This document shows, one piece after another, positions 22,661 through 34,488 of a stretch of 64,000 nucleotides of DNA (its first letter is position 1; each line of letters begins with the position of its first letter). Under the pieces are notes generated by a model, which ran no database searches, had not been told where the DNA came from, and saw only the letters and a list, made by a program, of their open reading frames with translations. The DNA comes from Pezicula radicicola. Taxonomy: Eukaryota > Ascomycota > Leotiomycetes > Helotiales > Dermateaceae. A program made the translations under genes and the position numbers. The stretch is taken from positions 251,997 through 315,996 of the forward strand of contig PDUO01000005.1 of NCBI GenBank assembly GCA_003008705.1. The letters run 5' to 3'.

Positions 22661-24373
22661 ATGGCTCCCCATGCAGATGATGGAACGGGCTCCGCGAACG
22701 GAAATGGTGTAGCTATTCCCACCAACAAGGATCTCTTCACAGTCAGCTCTCCAAATGTCACCTACACGGACACTGAGATCAGATCCAAATATACTTATCG
22801 TACTACATTGGTCAATCAGGATGCTGATGGCAAGTATGTGGCTACTCCCAAAGAGACTGTCTACGATTTCAAGGTCGAGCGCAAGGTCCCCAAGACTGGC
22901 ATGATGTTGGTCGGATGGGGCGGCAACAATGGTACCACTGTTACTGCAGGTATCATTGCCAATCGTCGTGGCTTGAAGTGGGACACTCGTGAGGGCTCTC
23001 GTGCTGCTAACTACTATGGCTCTGTGATTATGGGGTCTACTATGAAGCTCGGCACAGATGCTAAGACGGCCAAAGATGTGAACATACCATTCCATGATGT
23101 CCTCCCCATGGTTCACCCAAATGACCTCGCCATTGGTGGTTGGGACATTAGTGGTATGAACTTGTCTGCTGCTATGGATCGTGCCGGTGTTCTAGAGCCG
23201 ACCTTGAAGATGCAAGTCCACAAGGAGATGTCTGCTATGGTTCCTCTTCCCAGCATCTACTATCCTGATTTCATTGCTGCCAACCAAGAAGACCGTGCCG
23301 ACAATCTTGTTGCTGGTAGTAAGGCTTGTCTTGAACATGTTGAGCAGATTCGCAAGGACATTCGGTACGTTAGCCCTCGGAAAGTATTATACCATATTCT
23401 AATTCCCTTTCCAGTGACTTCAAAGCTGCCAATAACTTGGAGAAGGTTATCGTACAATGGACTGCCAACACTGAGCGCTTCGCCGATATCATCCCTGGTG
23501 TCAATGATACTGCTGACAATCTCATGAAGGCCATTGAGACGGGTCATGAAGAAGTTTCTCCATCAACCGTCTTTGCAGTCGCCTGTATCCTCGAAGGTGT
23601 TCCCTTTATCAATGGTTCTCCCCAGAACACTTTCGTTCCAGGTGCTATCGAGCTTGCCGAGAAGCATAATGCATTCATCGGTGGAGATGATTTCAAATCT
23701 GGTCAAACCAAGATGAAGTCCGCTCTGGTTGACTTTTTGATCAGCGCTGGTATCAAGCTTACTTCGATTGCCAGCTATAACCATCTCGGTAACAATGACG
23801 GAAAGAATCTCAGTTCCCAGAGACAATTCCGCTCTAAGGAGATCTCCAAATCCAATGTTGTGGATGACATGGTTGAGGCCAACAGTGTGCTCTACAAGAA
23901 GGGTGAACATCCCGATCATACTGTTGTCATCAAGTACATGCCAGCAGTTGGTGACAACAAGCGTGCCTTGGACGAGTACTATGCGGAGATTTTCATGGGA
24001 GGCCACCAGACCATTTCGTAAGTTTATTATTCCCCTTGGAAGGAAGCCTACTAACAATTCAAGTCTCTTTAATGTTTGCGAAGACTCGCTCCTGGCTTCT
24101 CCATTGATCATCGATCTTGTGCTCATCGCTGAGATGATGACCCGCATCCAATGGAAGTCGGCCTCGAATGACGGTGCTGCCACCAAGGACTTTAAGAATT
24201 TCCATTCTGTCCTCAGTATCCTCAGCTACATGCTCAAGGCACCGTTGACACCTCCCGGAACGCCTGTCATCAACGCACTTGCTAAGCAGCGTGGTGCTTT
24301 GACGAACATTTTCCGTGCTTGTGTCGGCCTTGAGCCTGAGTCTGACATGACTTTGGAACATAAGTTGTTCTAA
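22661..24373 (+). CDS. INO1: Inositol-3-phosphate synthase
   Basis: Exons 22661-23364, 23415-24017 and 24064-24373 encode 538 aa, the usual length of fungal myo-inositol-1-phosphate synthase. The NAD-binding glycine loop is '[10 protein letters not shown]' (residues 84-93). Further hallmarks are '[12 protein letters not shown]', '[13 protein letters not shown]', '[14 protein letters not shown]', '[14 protein letters not shown]' and '[15 protein letters not shown]'. The enzyme makes inositol-3-phosphate from glucose-6-phosphate in the cytosol, the first committed step to inositol and phosphatidylinositol. Both introns are about 50 bp with GTACGT and GTAAGT donors, and the phases fit. In yeasts transcription responds to inositol; the sequence does not show this directly here. 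Confidence 0.98.
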
Positions 24374-24978
24374 ATACATGAAAGAAACTATGGATGATGG
24401 ACAGCGTTGGCGGTGGTTACCAAATGGGATAATTTGCAGTCGCTTTGATTTTACTTTGCGGTCTATCACATGGCGAAAAGTGCCGTGTTTTCACTCCTTA
24501 GACACCTAATAATACAATTGAATGAGCAGTTGCTCCTTCAGCCATCGTTCCATTTTGAAGTGAATACCTCCTCGCGTGATGTGAACCCCATTCTGGTCGC
24601 TCGGAGATAGTTTTTCTAAATTAGACAAAGACCGGCCAAGGTATCATGTTGTCATATGAGGTCTTATCGCCCCTTAACGGTGGATTTTTGAGTTAAACTT
24701 AAGGTCATCTAACCTTAAATGGCGACTTGCAGGGAACGCAGCGGTGCCAAGGCCTCTCTCATCGGGTCATCAATCTCGCCTTGACTGTGCCTCACAAAGG
24801 AAATTATGTATCAACACGATGACTTTGTTCTCTTCACATCTCTTTTTCTCTTCACATCTCTTTTTCTCCTTATTCTGTCTTTGAGTTGAGTCCCCATCTA
24901 TTTTTTTTTTTCCTTCAGTCATTCGTTTCCAACAATTAATTGTACTTCCGTACGTTACACTCGCTCAGAAACTTCAAA
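24374..24978. other. Intergenic region
   Basis: About 600 bp between INO1 and the GPI-protein gene. A duplicated CTTTTTCTCTTCACAT block and a T run lie at 24830-24920, consistent with a pyrimidine-rich leader of the downstream gene. Confidence 0.5.
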
Positions 24979-25956
24979 ATGACTCCCTCTTTTCTCCAGA
25001 CAGCGGCATCAGCTCTTGTCGTCCTCTCCTCCATATCACATACCACGGCCTTCTACACCATTCAAATCGCAGATACCGTTGCAGCAGGCACAGATGTTCC
25101 GATCACTATCGTAAATGACATTGCCGACGGATCAGGATCTTTCGATGCGGGCTTCAGCAATTATCGAGTCTACCTGTCAGTGAGCGCGCCAGGTTCAGGC
25201 GAAGGCCCCTCGTGCTACCTTGTCAATTCATCAGCGATCGATGTCACCGACTTCACTGTCCAAATCCCAGCCTCTGTTGGACCAAGCGGGTCGACTTATG
25301 CTATTGTCACAATGGAATTCAACGAAGATCCTGAGCTGGATGGCCCATCTGGATTTCAATACAGCGACATCTTTACCCTTACCGATGCTACTGGTGAATG
25401 GAGCGAATACGAGACTGATCCTTCAGGACCTTATGGATTTGCTGTTCCAGACGAAGTTCCGTGTACTGCCTACGAATATGCAAGAGAGTGCAGTCAGAAA
25501 TATTACCCTGACAATATTCAAGATCAGGAGGGAACTGCTGCTGAAGAGACATGGAATTGTGTGGCAGCCTGCCCCGGCGTAACTTATCCGACCTGGGATT
25601 CTCTTTTCGTTGACGACGGTGACGATGGCGATTGGAGCGATGATAGTAGCTCTAGCTATGCTGCTGCCACATCCACTGGCTTCACAGGAAGTGCCTCTTC
25701 CTCGATAATTCGATCCTCAACATCAACTCCGCACTCGACTTTAGCCTCAGTCACCTCGAGTGCCAATACTCGAGCATCAACCGCCACATCGACATCAATC
25801 ACAAGCTCAGCTACAAGTTCAGCTTCCGGATCTTCTACATCAAGCTCAAGCGCATCATCGCAGACATCTTCTGGGGCCGTAGATCGAGCTACTATCCCAA
25901 AATTTGCCACAATATTCACTGTTCTGGTTACCTTTGTTGCTTCAGTCAAGTTTTGA
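24979..25956 (+). CDS. Secreted GPI-anchored Ser/Thr-rich protein
   Basis: An intronless frame of 325 codons; the ATG at 24979 is preferred over an in-frame one at 24940 because it opens a signal peptide (about residues 1-25, 'FLQTAASALVVLSSISH'). The ectodomain (about residues 26-200) starts 'FYTIQIADTVAAGTDVPITI', reminiscent of the Ig-like Kre9/Knh1-type N-terminal domain, and has six Cys. Residues about 210-300 are a Ser/Thr-rich stalk likely to be heavily O-glycosylated. The end has small residues followed by a hydrophobic tail ('FATIFTVLVTFVASVKF'), the pattern of a GPI-attachment signal. A cell-wall or plasma-membrane surface protein is inferred. The exact function is unknown. Confidence 0.8.
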   Translation: MTPSFLQTAASALVVLSSISHTTAFYTIQIADTVAAGTDVPITIVNDIADGSGSFDAGFSNYRVYLSVSAPGSGEGPSCYLVNSSAIDVTDFTVQIPASVGPSGSTYAIVTMEFNEDPELDGPSGFQYSDIFTLTDATGEWSEYETDPSGPYGFAVPDEVPCTAYEYARECSQKYYPDNIQDQEGTAAEETWNCVAACPGVTYPTWDSLFVDDGDDGDWSDDSSSSYAAATSTGFTGSASSSIIRSSTSTPHSTLASVTSSANTRASTATSTSITSSATSSASGSSTSSSSASSQTSSGAVDRATIPKFATIFTVLVTFVASVKF

Positions 25957-26884
25957 TACGTTGCTGTGTTGTGATCTGTACATAATTGTGCATGTTAATC
26001 ATTCAATGAAGGACCACGGGAAAGATGACTGGTGCTGTGTTAAATACAACAAGAGGCATATGTATGAACAGGAACTTCTAAACATGGTACCTATTACAGG
26101 CCGATCTGTCCAATTTTAATAGTAATAATACACGAAGAAACGGATCGTACTTTTCAAGTTATTATTTTGTGTCTACTTGAAGCGAATAAACCTAGAACCT
26201 CAAATTTCAACGTCCAAGTCAGTGAACAGGCGAGCAATCACACCATAGATATCCACATCAATCTACCTTAGTACTTACTCGAACCGGGAAAATACAAATC
26301 TTCCACTCGGCAGGGCTGAACAATCTGCAATTCTGTGTCGATCCCTCCTGTCGCTCCGGCACTTACGTTTATTTACCCGACGTCGAATATATTAATGCCA
26401 AGACGAATTTACCTAAGTGCCCCATGTTGTGCAAACAGAATAGTAGTCAAATCTTCTTACGGATGTGACAAGCACTCAAAAAAGTTTAAAGTCACCATAT
26501 GGAGTTTCTGATAAACAAATTTCTATAGCCAGACCATCCGATATAGAACACGTTACTCCGTATACGGACATGGAAACACTGTTTTTCTGCTTATCTTTTA
26601 TGAAAACATAAATCATTTCAACAAAACAAGTAATCTATAGTGGAATTAAGGACTACGTTCGTGCAGGCTTGCGACTATCTAATTGCGGAGCTTCAATCTT
26701 TCAGCGAGCGTGGGTATTATATATTCTAGAAGAACCCTTCTGCACACGACCACCTCAGTCTTGATCAGTCTTTCCAAACACATTCTTTTCTTCCAAAAAT
26801 TACTTTCTTTCCCGAGTTATTGAATAACTCCAAAAACCACTCTTTACAACACCAGCAAAAATCACGCCACCAGCCTTCTCAAAA
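25957..26884. other. Intergenic region
   Basis: About 0.9 kb between two secreted-protein genes. No coding sequence or RNA gene is recognised; it should include the promoter of the downstream gene. Confidence 0.5.
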
Positions 26885-27882
26885 ATGCAACTCCACCACC
26901 TCGTTGCCATAACGGCTCTCCCAATCCTAGCATCCGCAACACTACACTCCCTACCCCCATCACACCCATTGAATTCCCCATCATCAAAAAGAGACGATAT
27001 ATCCATAACCTGGGGACCAATCTTCTACCTCGGACCCGGTACAGGTAACAGCGAAATAATCTCCGCAGTCTCAACAACCTACCCCGGAAAAATGCCGTCT
27101 TCACAAGCCGGAGGACTCTTCCTCTGGCCCGGGATCACCAATGGTACTGGATCTCTAATTCAGAGTGTTATTGGGAGTTATAAGGAGGGTCAGAGTGAGT
27201 GTTGGGCTAGTAGCGATGCGGATTCTGAGTGGTGTATCAGTTCGGAGGTTTATGGATTGAATGATCAGGGTGTTACTACGCAGTTTGTTGGGAGTCTTTT
27301 GACTTTGGATGAGAGTCCTGAGGGGGGGTTGGTTTTTAATTATACTCTTGTTGATGGGGAGAATTATGTTTGGAATCAGTAAGTCTGAAATTCTTTTTGG
27401 TCCCTTCCTGGTTGATTATTCTAGATTATTCTTTTTTTTTCTCTTCTTTCTTCTTTCTTGATTCTTGATTCTGATGTGTTTGATGATAGGACGGTGCATG
27501 ATGCGACAACTGGTGTACTTATGTCTACCTACCAATGCACCGAAGGCCCAATGACTTCGTAAGTCCTAAATTCCCAATATGATTTTTTTTCCAATTTCCA
27601 AAAATATCAAAAAACCAAGAAATCATTCTTTGCTGACCAAAAAATCTATTAAATATTAGATGGAACACAGCAGTAGAATGTCAAAGTTGTACCCCCACAA
27701 TCTCCGAACAGACATACGTTAATACAATCATCACACTCAACAAAGCAGATCCTAGTTTCGGGGAGACTCTCTATACTACTGATGGTACGACTAATTCTGA
27801 GATTACTACGACTGATGGTGGTATTACTTGGACTATTGATCTTATTACTATGCCTGCTATGGATAGTTCTACATCTAGTTAG
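26885..27882 (+). CDS. Secreted protein of unknown function
   Basis: Exons 26885-27378, 27490-27558 and 27660-27882 give 261 aa. A signal peptide ('HHLVAITALPILASA') is followed by a Lys-Arg site (residues 36-37) that could be a Kex2 cleavage point. The mature part has the blocks 'GPIFYLGPGTGNSEIIS', 'GGLFLWPGITNGTGSLIQS', 'WCISSEVYG' and 'FNYTLVDGENYVWNQ', the pattern of a group of fungal secreted proteins that I know only as hypothetical. The C-terminal half holds two Cys (CQSC). Codon use shifts from C-ending at the 5' end to T-ending in the rest of exon 1. Introns have GTAAGT donors and join in phase. Confidence 0.82.
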
Positions 27883-28884
27883 TAGTAGTAGTGAAAAAGA
27901 TTTTCTTGATGGGAGAAGGGGAGGAGTATTTGGTTTGAGGGTTTATATTATTCTTGTTTTAGGCATTTGAGATGTTGGGTTTGTTTTTTTAGCTGTTGTG
28001 TTTTAGAAATTCTTGTTCTTTGTCTATGGATTTTTAGGTTGTCTTGTGGTGTGGTGTGGTGTATTTAGCATAGCTTGATGCTTGTCACTTTCTTGTAAAT
28101 GAGTGAACTTCTTTTTCTTCTTCTCTTGTTATATCTTTTAGCAATGTTACTTCTATGTCACCTTTAATTGACTGTCTAGTCACAACTTAAAAATGTTAGT
28201 ACATTTCGAGTAAGCAGCTGTTAATCGTCTGTTTGTCATAGCAAATGACAAGATTCACTTTTTGGAGGATTCTCGATGAAAAATCTGTAGGTTTGTCTCA
28301 TTGAATGTTTATTGGCTTCTTTAGTCCTAGAAGTTTCCTCTTGGCCATTTCAAATTTTCCTGGGAAGGTGGTGGGAGGTGGTTATTCACGTTATTTAGGC
28401 TATTATTTGTGAGGTGAAAGTAAATAGGTAGCTACAAGAAATTATTCGGTCAAGTACCACAGCCTACGTGCTATAAGGGTTTAAAAAATATGTTTAAAAG
28501 AAGATAAAGTCCGAATCTAACCTGCTTTCCTTGCAAATAAATAATGTTGCCGGGGCTCGACAATTGACTGTCTCTTGCATATTTTTTATCCCGTTTGAAA
28601 TCTTTTGGTATTTTAAAAGGATTCTAATACTCTTTTTTCATTTCTTCTTTTTTGGTGTCTGTTCCACCTAGTCTTTTAGATCAATTTACTATTTTGTCAG
28701 ATCTTTTTGAGGTTTAGCTCAAGTCAATAGGTAGGTAGGTAGATGAGGTAAACAAGCCCCTTTCTAAGCGAGAGCTTTCGCACCTCGATCGAATCAGGCT
28801 TCAGCGCATCAACAACATCATTCACATCACGAAACCGTGACTTCCATTCTTTACTGTTCGTGTTGAATTGCGACGAGTTCCATC
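27883..28884. other. Intergenic region
   Basis: One kilobase between the secreted-protein gene and the OB-fold gene. T-rich 3' flank and promoter sequence; nothing else is recognised. Confidence 0.5.
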
Positions 28885-30532
28885 ATGGCGCCATCCTACC
28901 CATCCATCCAGTCCTTCTACAAGCGTGAAGTCCAAAAGCCTGCTGTTGGACAGCAAGGCGCCGAAAGCAGCGAGGCTGGTGAGATCAAAAACGTTGGTGA
29001 TGGCTTCACTGAAGAAGAATTGACAGAAGCTTTGGATCCATTGACACGAAAATGGAATCCTGAACGCGAGTACGAGGAACTGACCATTGAGCAATTGAGT
29101 TCGGGTCCAAGAGCTGTCAACTTTGTTGGTCGAGTGGTCAATTTCAGTACTATTTATGGACGTAATCCAAAGCAGCCTAAAGCAACTGGTTGGCACTACT
29201 TGATTGTGAAGGATGATACTGCTTGTATCTCAGTGGGTGCCACCGGATGCATCCACCTAACTGCTTGCTTCTGCCTTCCTACTACGCGTCAAGACTGACT
29301 TCTATTCGCGTCGCCGCAGGTAAAGCTCTATTTCGCAAATAAACCCTACCCTCTCAAGCTCGGACAACTGCTATCAATATGGACAGCATTCATCGCCGAT
29401 GCCACAAAAGCCGAATACAGCATCACCAGCCTAACCGCGAACATGTTCCCGGGTCGCTGCACCTCCGACCACATCATGTTCCACACTGTGACTGCAACCT
29501 TCGATACCTCCTCCGCGCATAGACGCCCACTCTCATATACCCACGGTGCTCCCCTTCCGGACCTCATGACACTCAACTCTTATCTCACAAGTGGACACGA
29601 TGGCGTCTCTTCCGTCAAAATCCTAGTCTGCGTCAAAAGCATCGGTACACGCAAAAAGTTCAACAAGAAAAACGGTGGCGAATGTGAGATGATCGAAGTA
29701 GTGCTATTTGATCATACAGGGGATATCAAATTGAAAGTTTGGCAGGAGGGCATTGATTCCGTTAGGGATTGGATACCAGGAGAGACGATCTTATTAATCA
29801 GTAACCCTGGATTCAAAGTTGAGTTTAGTGGGAAGGGTAGTATTGGGATGCATATGCGTACGATGCTGGAAGTTGATCCTGAGTTCCCTGATGCGGAGTG
29901 GTTGAGGAAATACGCTGTTGGTCTTACGAAACAGGAGAGTCTTGGGATGGTTTTTCCGGAGGGGGTTTGGGATGTTGAAGCTTGTGAGAAGGGGGTTAAT
30001 AGGATTTTGTTTACACTTGCTGATGTTGATGAATGGTATGTTTGTTCTTGTTTTTCCTTCTCTTTCTTTACGGTTTTGTACTTGTATAAGGATAACACTG
30101 ATGATAAACAGGGTCCGCTCCTCCCCCCACCACCTCTTAACCGGCTACCTCTCCCTCATCCTAACCGACCTCTCCCTCGTCCTCCTCCGAACCCGCAACA
30201 TGCTCCACTGTACAACCTGCTGCGGAATACCCACCTACTCCAACAAGTCTCAAATCTCGTGCCCACACTGTTCCAAAGCCATTACGCTCACACTAAACCC
30301 CAAGATCGTAGGGAAATGCATTGATGAAACAGGGTGTATCACAGCCGGAAAACTTTTGTGGAGTGATACTGCTTGGAATGATCTGTTTGGTAGGAGTGTA
30401 GGTGAGATCCCAGAGATGACGGCTGAGGAGGCGAGATTGTGGGAACAGAGATGTAGGTGGTTGAGGGTTCATGTTGTTTTTGGGTGGTCGGAGGATGTGG
30501 GTCGGTTGGCGGTTTTGAGGGTTAAAATGTGA
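28885..30532 (+). CDS. OB-fold / zinc-ribbon ssDNA-binding protein, RPA70/MEIOB-like
   Basis: Exons 28885-29232, 29320-30035 and 30112-30532 encode 494 aa. A middle segment (about residues 180-300) reads as an OB fold: 'SSVKILVCVKSIGTRKKFN', 'MIEVVLFDHTGDIKLKVW', 'WIPGETILLISNPGFKV'. Towards the C-terminus is a zinc-ribbon core, 'CTTCCGIPTYSN' then 'ISCPHC', inside a second OB-like region, as in the RPA70 C-terminal domain and in meiosis-specific MEIOB-type proteins. No basic DNA-binding tail or leader peptide is seen. A nuclear role binding single-stranded DNA in repair or meiosis is inferred from fold, not shown. The N-terminus 'PSIQSFYKREV' resembles short PCNA/RFC-interaction motifs (SIxSFF type), a weak match. 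Junction phases agree. Confidence 0.75.
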
Positions 30533-30818
30533 ATTGTGTGGTGATTTTTTTTTGGTTTGATGGTTAGGGGAAAGAAAAGATATTTGCTTTGTTGCTAATG
30601 GATTGCGTTGTGGGGAGATATTGCTAATAGTACATTTGCTATACTTAGAGAAAGAGAGAGAGGAGCCGGTGATTTATTAATTTAAGCGAGCATAGTAATT
30701 CTACTACTTACTTTATCATAGAAAGTAGATTTCTAGCGGAATAGCTTAAGTATTCTAATTAATAACATAAACCTTATATACCCTAATAAGTAAAGCAAAA
30801 CTAAATAATTTACTAAAG
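30533..30818. other. AT-rich flank of transposon remnant
   Basis: 3' flank of the OB-fold gene leading into an AT-rich island. Nothing coding is seen. Confidence 0.4.
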
Positions 30819-30960
30819 TATTATCCCTTTGTGTGTCTAATAGCTTTTTGTATAAGGATTTGACACCCTAAGAATTTCAATACTAAAATGAACATAGATT
30901 TTACTGTGCACGTCCTAATAGCCTGTGTCGAAGCTGTTAGACGCACAAAGGGATAGTATA
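30819..30960. repeat. Small inverted repeat inside the left arm
   Basis: ATCCCTTTGTGTGTCTAATA near 30823-30842 is nearly the reverse complement of TGTTAGACGCACAAAGGGAT near 30933-30955. Confidence 0.6.
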
Positions 30961-32240
30961 TAATAAAAGACTTAGTTAAGTACTAGGAACTTAAGATATA
31001 AGGTCTTAGGTTTTAAACAAAGAATTATTAATAATAACCTTTTTTTTTACATTTTAAAGAGTATAATAAAATACCTACAGAGGTTCTAGCTAAAGGTTGT
31101 ACAAATATAGGCTATGAAGCCTATAGTAGCCTGTAGCTACGAAGGCCACGGCAAAAAGTCATTGGACTACAGGGGTAGTATACTTCGCACTGTATTCGCT
31201 CAATACGCACGCTGTGGCCAGGCAACGAGAGCCTGTAGAGAAATTCTGTAGGGAGTTTTTACACTGTCCTGTGCGCCGGGAATAAACGAAATTAGCCTAC
31301 TCTCTACCTAAAGGCCCTATAAGTTATTATTTCCGGGGCATTAACTAGCTGTAACCGAGTCTAATGACTTTTTGCCGTGGCCTTCGTAGCTACAGGCTGC
31401 TATAGGCTAGTGGCATTGCTCCTTATAGGGGCTTTTCGGCTCTGGGTTGCTTGGACGCTAAAGATAGGACGCTATAGGGTATATTAAGCGAACCCCTACT
31501 GCAAGGCTACCAGGGCAACTACAGTACTGTATATTCCTATAAGTCTATGTATACTCTTACCCTATTTTACACTAAAACTCATACCTAATACTTTAAAGGT
31601 TTATCGTAAAGAAGGGATAATTAATTAAAGTCTTTATACTATATATATTTATTTAATAGTTAAATATTTTTTTTATATCTCTATATTAAAATTATAGGGA
31701 ACTAGGATTAATTAATAGTAAGAGGAGTATAGAATTTACTAGTTTTATACTAAAATTCTCTTAAAAATTTACTATTCTAAATTATTTATCTATTTCCTAT
31801 AGTAACTACTAAATATAATTAAAATCTAATATAGAAAAGTCTACATTAAATACTAGAAATACTTTATATTTAAATTTTTAAGTATACTTATAGCTTAAGT
31901 TTAAGTTATATAAGTAGACGTACTAGGAGTGTTCTAGTATAAAACAGGGTAGGAGTACAGAATTATAGGAACCCACTGTGTAGTACTTAATTACTAAACG
32001 AATGAGCCCTACAGGCTACTTAAGCAGGTTTTATTGGCTATAGGCCGCTATAAGGCCTGGGCTATAGGCTTCGTAACCTGTACTCGTATGACTTTTGGCC
32101 GGAACCTCTGTATCCCTTTCACCGTTTCCTGCTATACCCACGGGCCAATAGGATGTGGACGATAAAATACATACATTTTTCAGAGTCAAAATCCTTCGGG
32201 GTGTCGAACCCTTATACGAAATAGTAGGAAATGGTGTAAG
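30820..32240. mobile_element. RIP-decayed DNA transposon remnant with long inverted repeats
   Basis: The ends form an inverted pair: 30845-30955 (GTATAAGGATTTGACACCC...) matches the reverse complement of 32126-32226 (GTATAAGGGTTCGACACCCC...) over about 100 bp, most differences being C/T transitions. The pairing resumes after a ~115-bp interruption in the left arm: 31073 onward (TACAGAGGTTCTAGC) matches the reverse complement of about 32040-32113 (TACAGAGGTTCCGGCC). Internal short inverted repeats occur too. No transposase frame survives; the interior is very AT-rich and full of stops. The class cannot be assigned. A clear target-site duplication was not found. Confidence 0.65.
31119..31407. 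repeat. 49-bp inverted repeat, well conserved
   Basis: 31119-31167 and 31359-31407 are reverse complements with only a few mismatches; the core is CTACGAAGGCCACGGCAAAA. The arms keep a higher GC than the surrounding AT-rich DNA and bracket a loop of about 190 bp. Confidence 0.85.
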
Positions 32241-32523
32241 GATAATATCTACTTAGATATAAAAAAAAAAGGATTTATTTTATCTAAATTTATATATTTA
32301 AAGTAGGAAAGAGCTATTAACTTTACCTACTTTCTATTATTATATTATTTCATACCTTATACTAATTCTAGTATAATAAAAGTCTTATACTTATAATCTA
32401 TACAAAAAAAAGAGAGAGTAAATAGTTATATAAGTAAGTAAATTCCATCTAATTGAACCTATCTAACCCTATTTTTTGTCTCTTGAAATGTTTAGACATA
32501 TATACATATAAAAATATTCTACT
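32241..32523. other. AT-rich spacer before the laccase gene
   Basis: AT-rich sequence between the transposon remnant and the laccase stop codon; it would contain the laccase 3' end signals. Nothing else is recognised. Confidence 0.4.
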
Positions 32524-34488
32524 TTAGATCCCAGAATCCCATTGTACAATATCATCGCTAGTTGCAAATGTATCCCAAGCTGCACATGTCGAGTTTAACA
32601 CAGTGCTATCTATAAGGGGTACGAATTCGCTCTCGCGCTCTAGGATTTGGATTGCTAGACCCTCGGATGTGTGCCAGGCGATGTGACAGTGCATGATCCA
32701 GGCCTGTGGGAAGTAGTCATGTTAGCCAACAGTTTACAGTATCGAAGGGGAGAAATGAACAGAAGAACTTACGCCTGGGTTATCGGTATAGAAAGCAATG
32801 ACAACATATCCAGCTCCAGGTAGCATGGCCGTATCACGTCTCGGGGCATTTGTGAGAGTCAAGTTCACAGTTGTGGCATCATAGGTACCTGTACCTTGAC
32901 CTATGACCCAGAAGTCGTGACCGTGAAGGTGCATCGGATGAGGTTGGGTATTAGTAGTCTGAATGACCCAGTATACCCAAGTATTAGCATCTGGTAATTG
33001 AAAGACCTCCTGCGAATCACCCCATGTATCATTGCCCTCATATGCTTGTAGTATTGTCGGGTAATCCCACTGGTTGACAAATGAGTCATTACCCATTAAC
33101 CATAGACCGCTGGTGTTGATTTCAACATCGAAGTCGTCGTCCACATCTGGTGAGTCTGAGGCTGCGATGGCGAGGTAAGGAACTAGATTTGCCATGGCTT
33201 CATCTTCGCAGTCGTCAGTTGATGCGGATTCCCAGGCTGTGGATGTAGGGTCATCGGTTGAGGTGCTGTCGTATCGAATTATACCTTTGATGTTTTGTGG
33301 GTTCGCGTTGTCGCTGCAGGTTGTTTGTGCAATTGCTCGTAACCAGTAGTTATCGGCTGTGGCGTTCGCAGTAACGATAATATCGTACCGTTGACCCATG
33401 CTAATTTGTACGATATCGGTCGAGTAGGGAACAATAGGCACGAGGTCAGCGGCAATTACTTCCATAGTATGGTTGTCGATCGTGAACTTGAAGTGGGTGT
33501 CGGCTGCTGCATTAACCAGTCGGATACGGTAGCGAGTTCCAGCAGTGAAGGTAGTATTATAGCGCGAGCCAACAATAGTGCCGGAGTTATTGTATGTATT
33601 GGTACCGTTAATCAGGCCGTTGTCAAGAGTTGGTGGTCCATTAGCCAGGGCATAAAGGACCTCTTGGTCTGCAGTCTCGTGAGACCAGTCCGATAGCATC
33701 ATGGTGCCTAGGTCTTCGTCATAGTTGGCCGTGGCTGGTCCATTGATGATAATACCGCCAAAGACGCCGTCCCAGGCCTGTACGTAGTAATGAGAGTGGT
33801 ACCATGAGGATCCGTACTGTACGGCTTTCCAGGTATAAGTGTAGGTAGAGCCTGGCGCGATAGGACACTGGGTTACTGAAGGTACACCGTCGTTCTGGTT
33901 CGTCGTATCTGGTTAGTTATGGGCTCGACAACTTTAAAATGCAAGTGTGTGGAGTGCAATAAGCTAAGCGAGGGCTGGGGGTCTAGGGCGCTTATCCCCT
34001 CGAATGTATCAGTCACCAACGTACCTGAGTCGTCCCGTTCTGACGAATACCGTGCCAATGAATGCCAGTCCCGTTGTTTTCCATCGAGTTTGTTACATGG
34101 ACCACTGCGAGGAGTCAGCAAGGTGTGTTAAGCTGGGTACGGATGGGAATGAAAAAGAGGAAGTATCTAGAGCTAGGGACGTACCGACGGTATCACCCCA
34201 GTCAGCGATAATGGTTGGGCCTGGGACGGTGCCGTTAATGGCCAGAACGATACGTTCAATACCATCTGGGGCAGCAGTGGTGTTGGTAATGTCGAACCAG
34301 TACTCCCGAGTTACGCCTGTATCTGGACTCTCATCGTAATAGTTGGTAGAGAGGTCGTAGTCTCCCCAACAAGAACGGTCGTCGGCGGAGTTGGTACATC
34401 TCTTAAAGAGAGACGGTGATTCGAGCTTTGGAGCTGCCAGGGTCAAAGGGACGAGGGCCAATGAGGCCAAGAGACGCTGGAAATGCAT
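32524..34488 (-). CDS. Laccase (multicopper oxidase)
   Basis: Four minus-strand exons: 34185-34488, 34025-34104, 32773-33894, 32524-32703 (561 aa). A signal peptide ('FQRLLASLALVPLTLAAP') precedes a 'LFKR' propeptide-like site. All four laccase copper motifs are present: 'GIHWHGIRQ', 'GSSWYHSHYYVQ', 'HPMHLHGHDFWVIG' and 'WIMHCHIAWHTSEGL'. The mononuclear-copper region is followed by Leu. The tail 'QWDSGI' resembles the conserved DSGL/I C-terminal plug of ascomycete laccases. The enzyme oxidises phenols with reduction of O2 to water and acts outside the cell, in pigment formation, detoxification or lignin/phenolic turnover. The acceptor of exon 3 was set at 33894 because it restores 'TTQNDGVPSVTQCPIAPG' in frame. 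The gene sits next to an AT-rich island but is itself intact. Confidence 0.95.
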
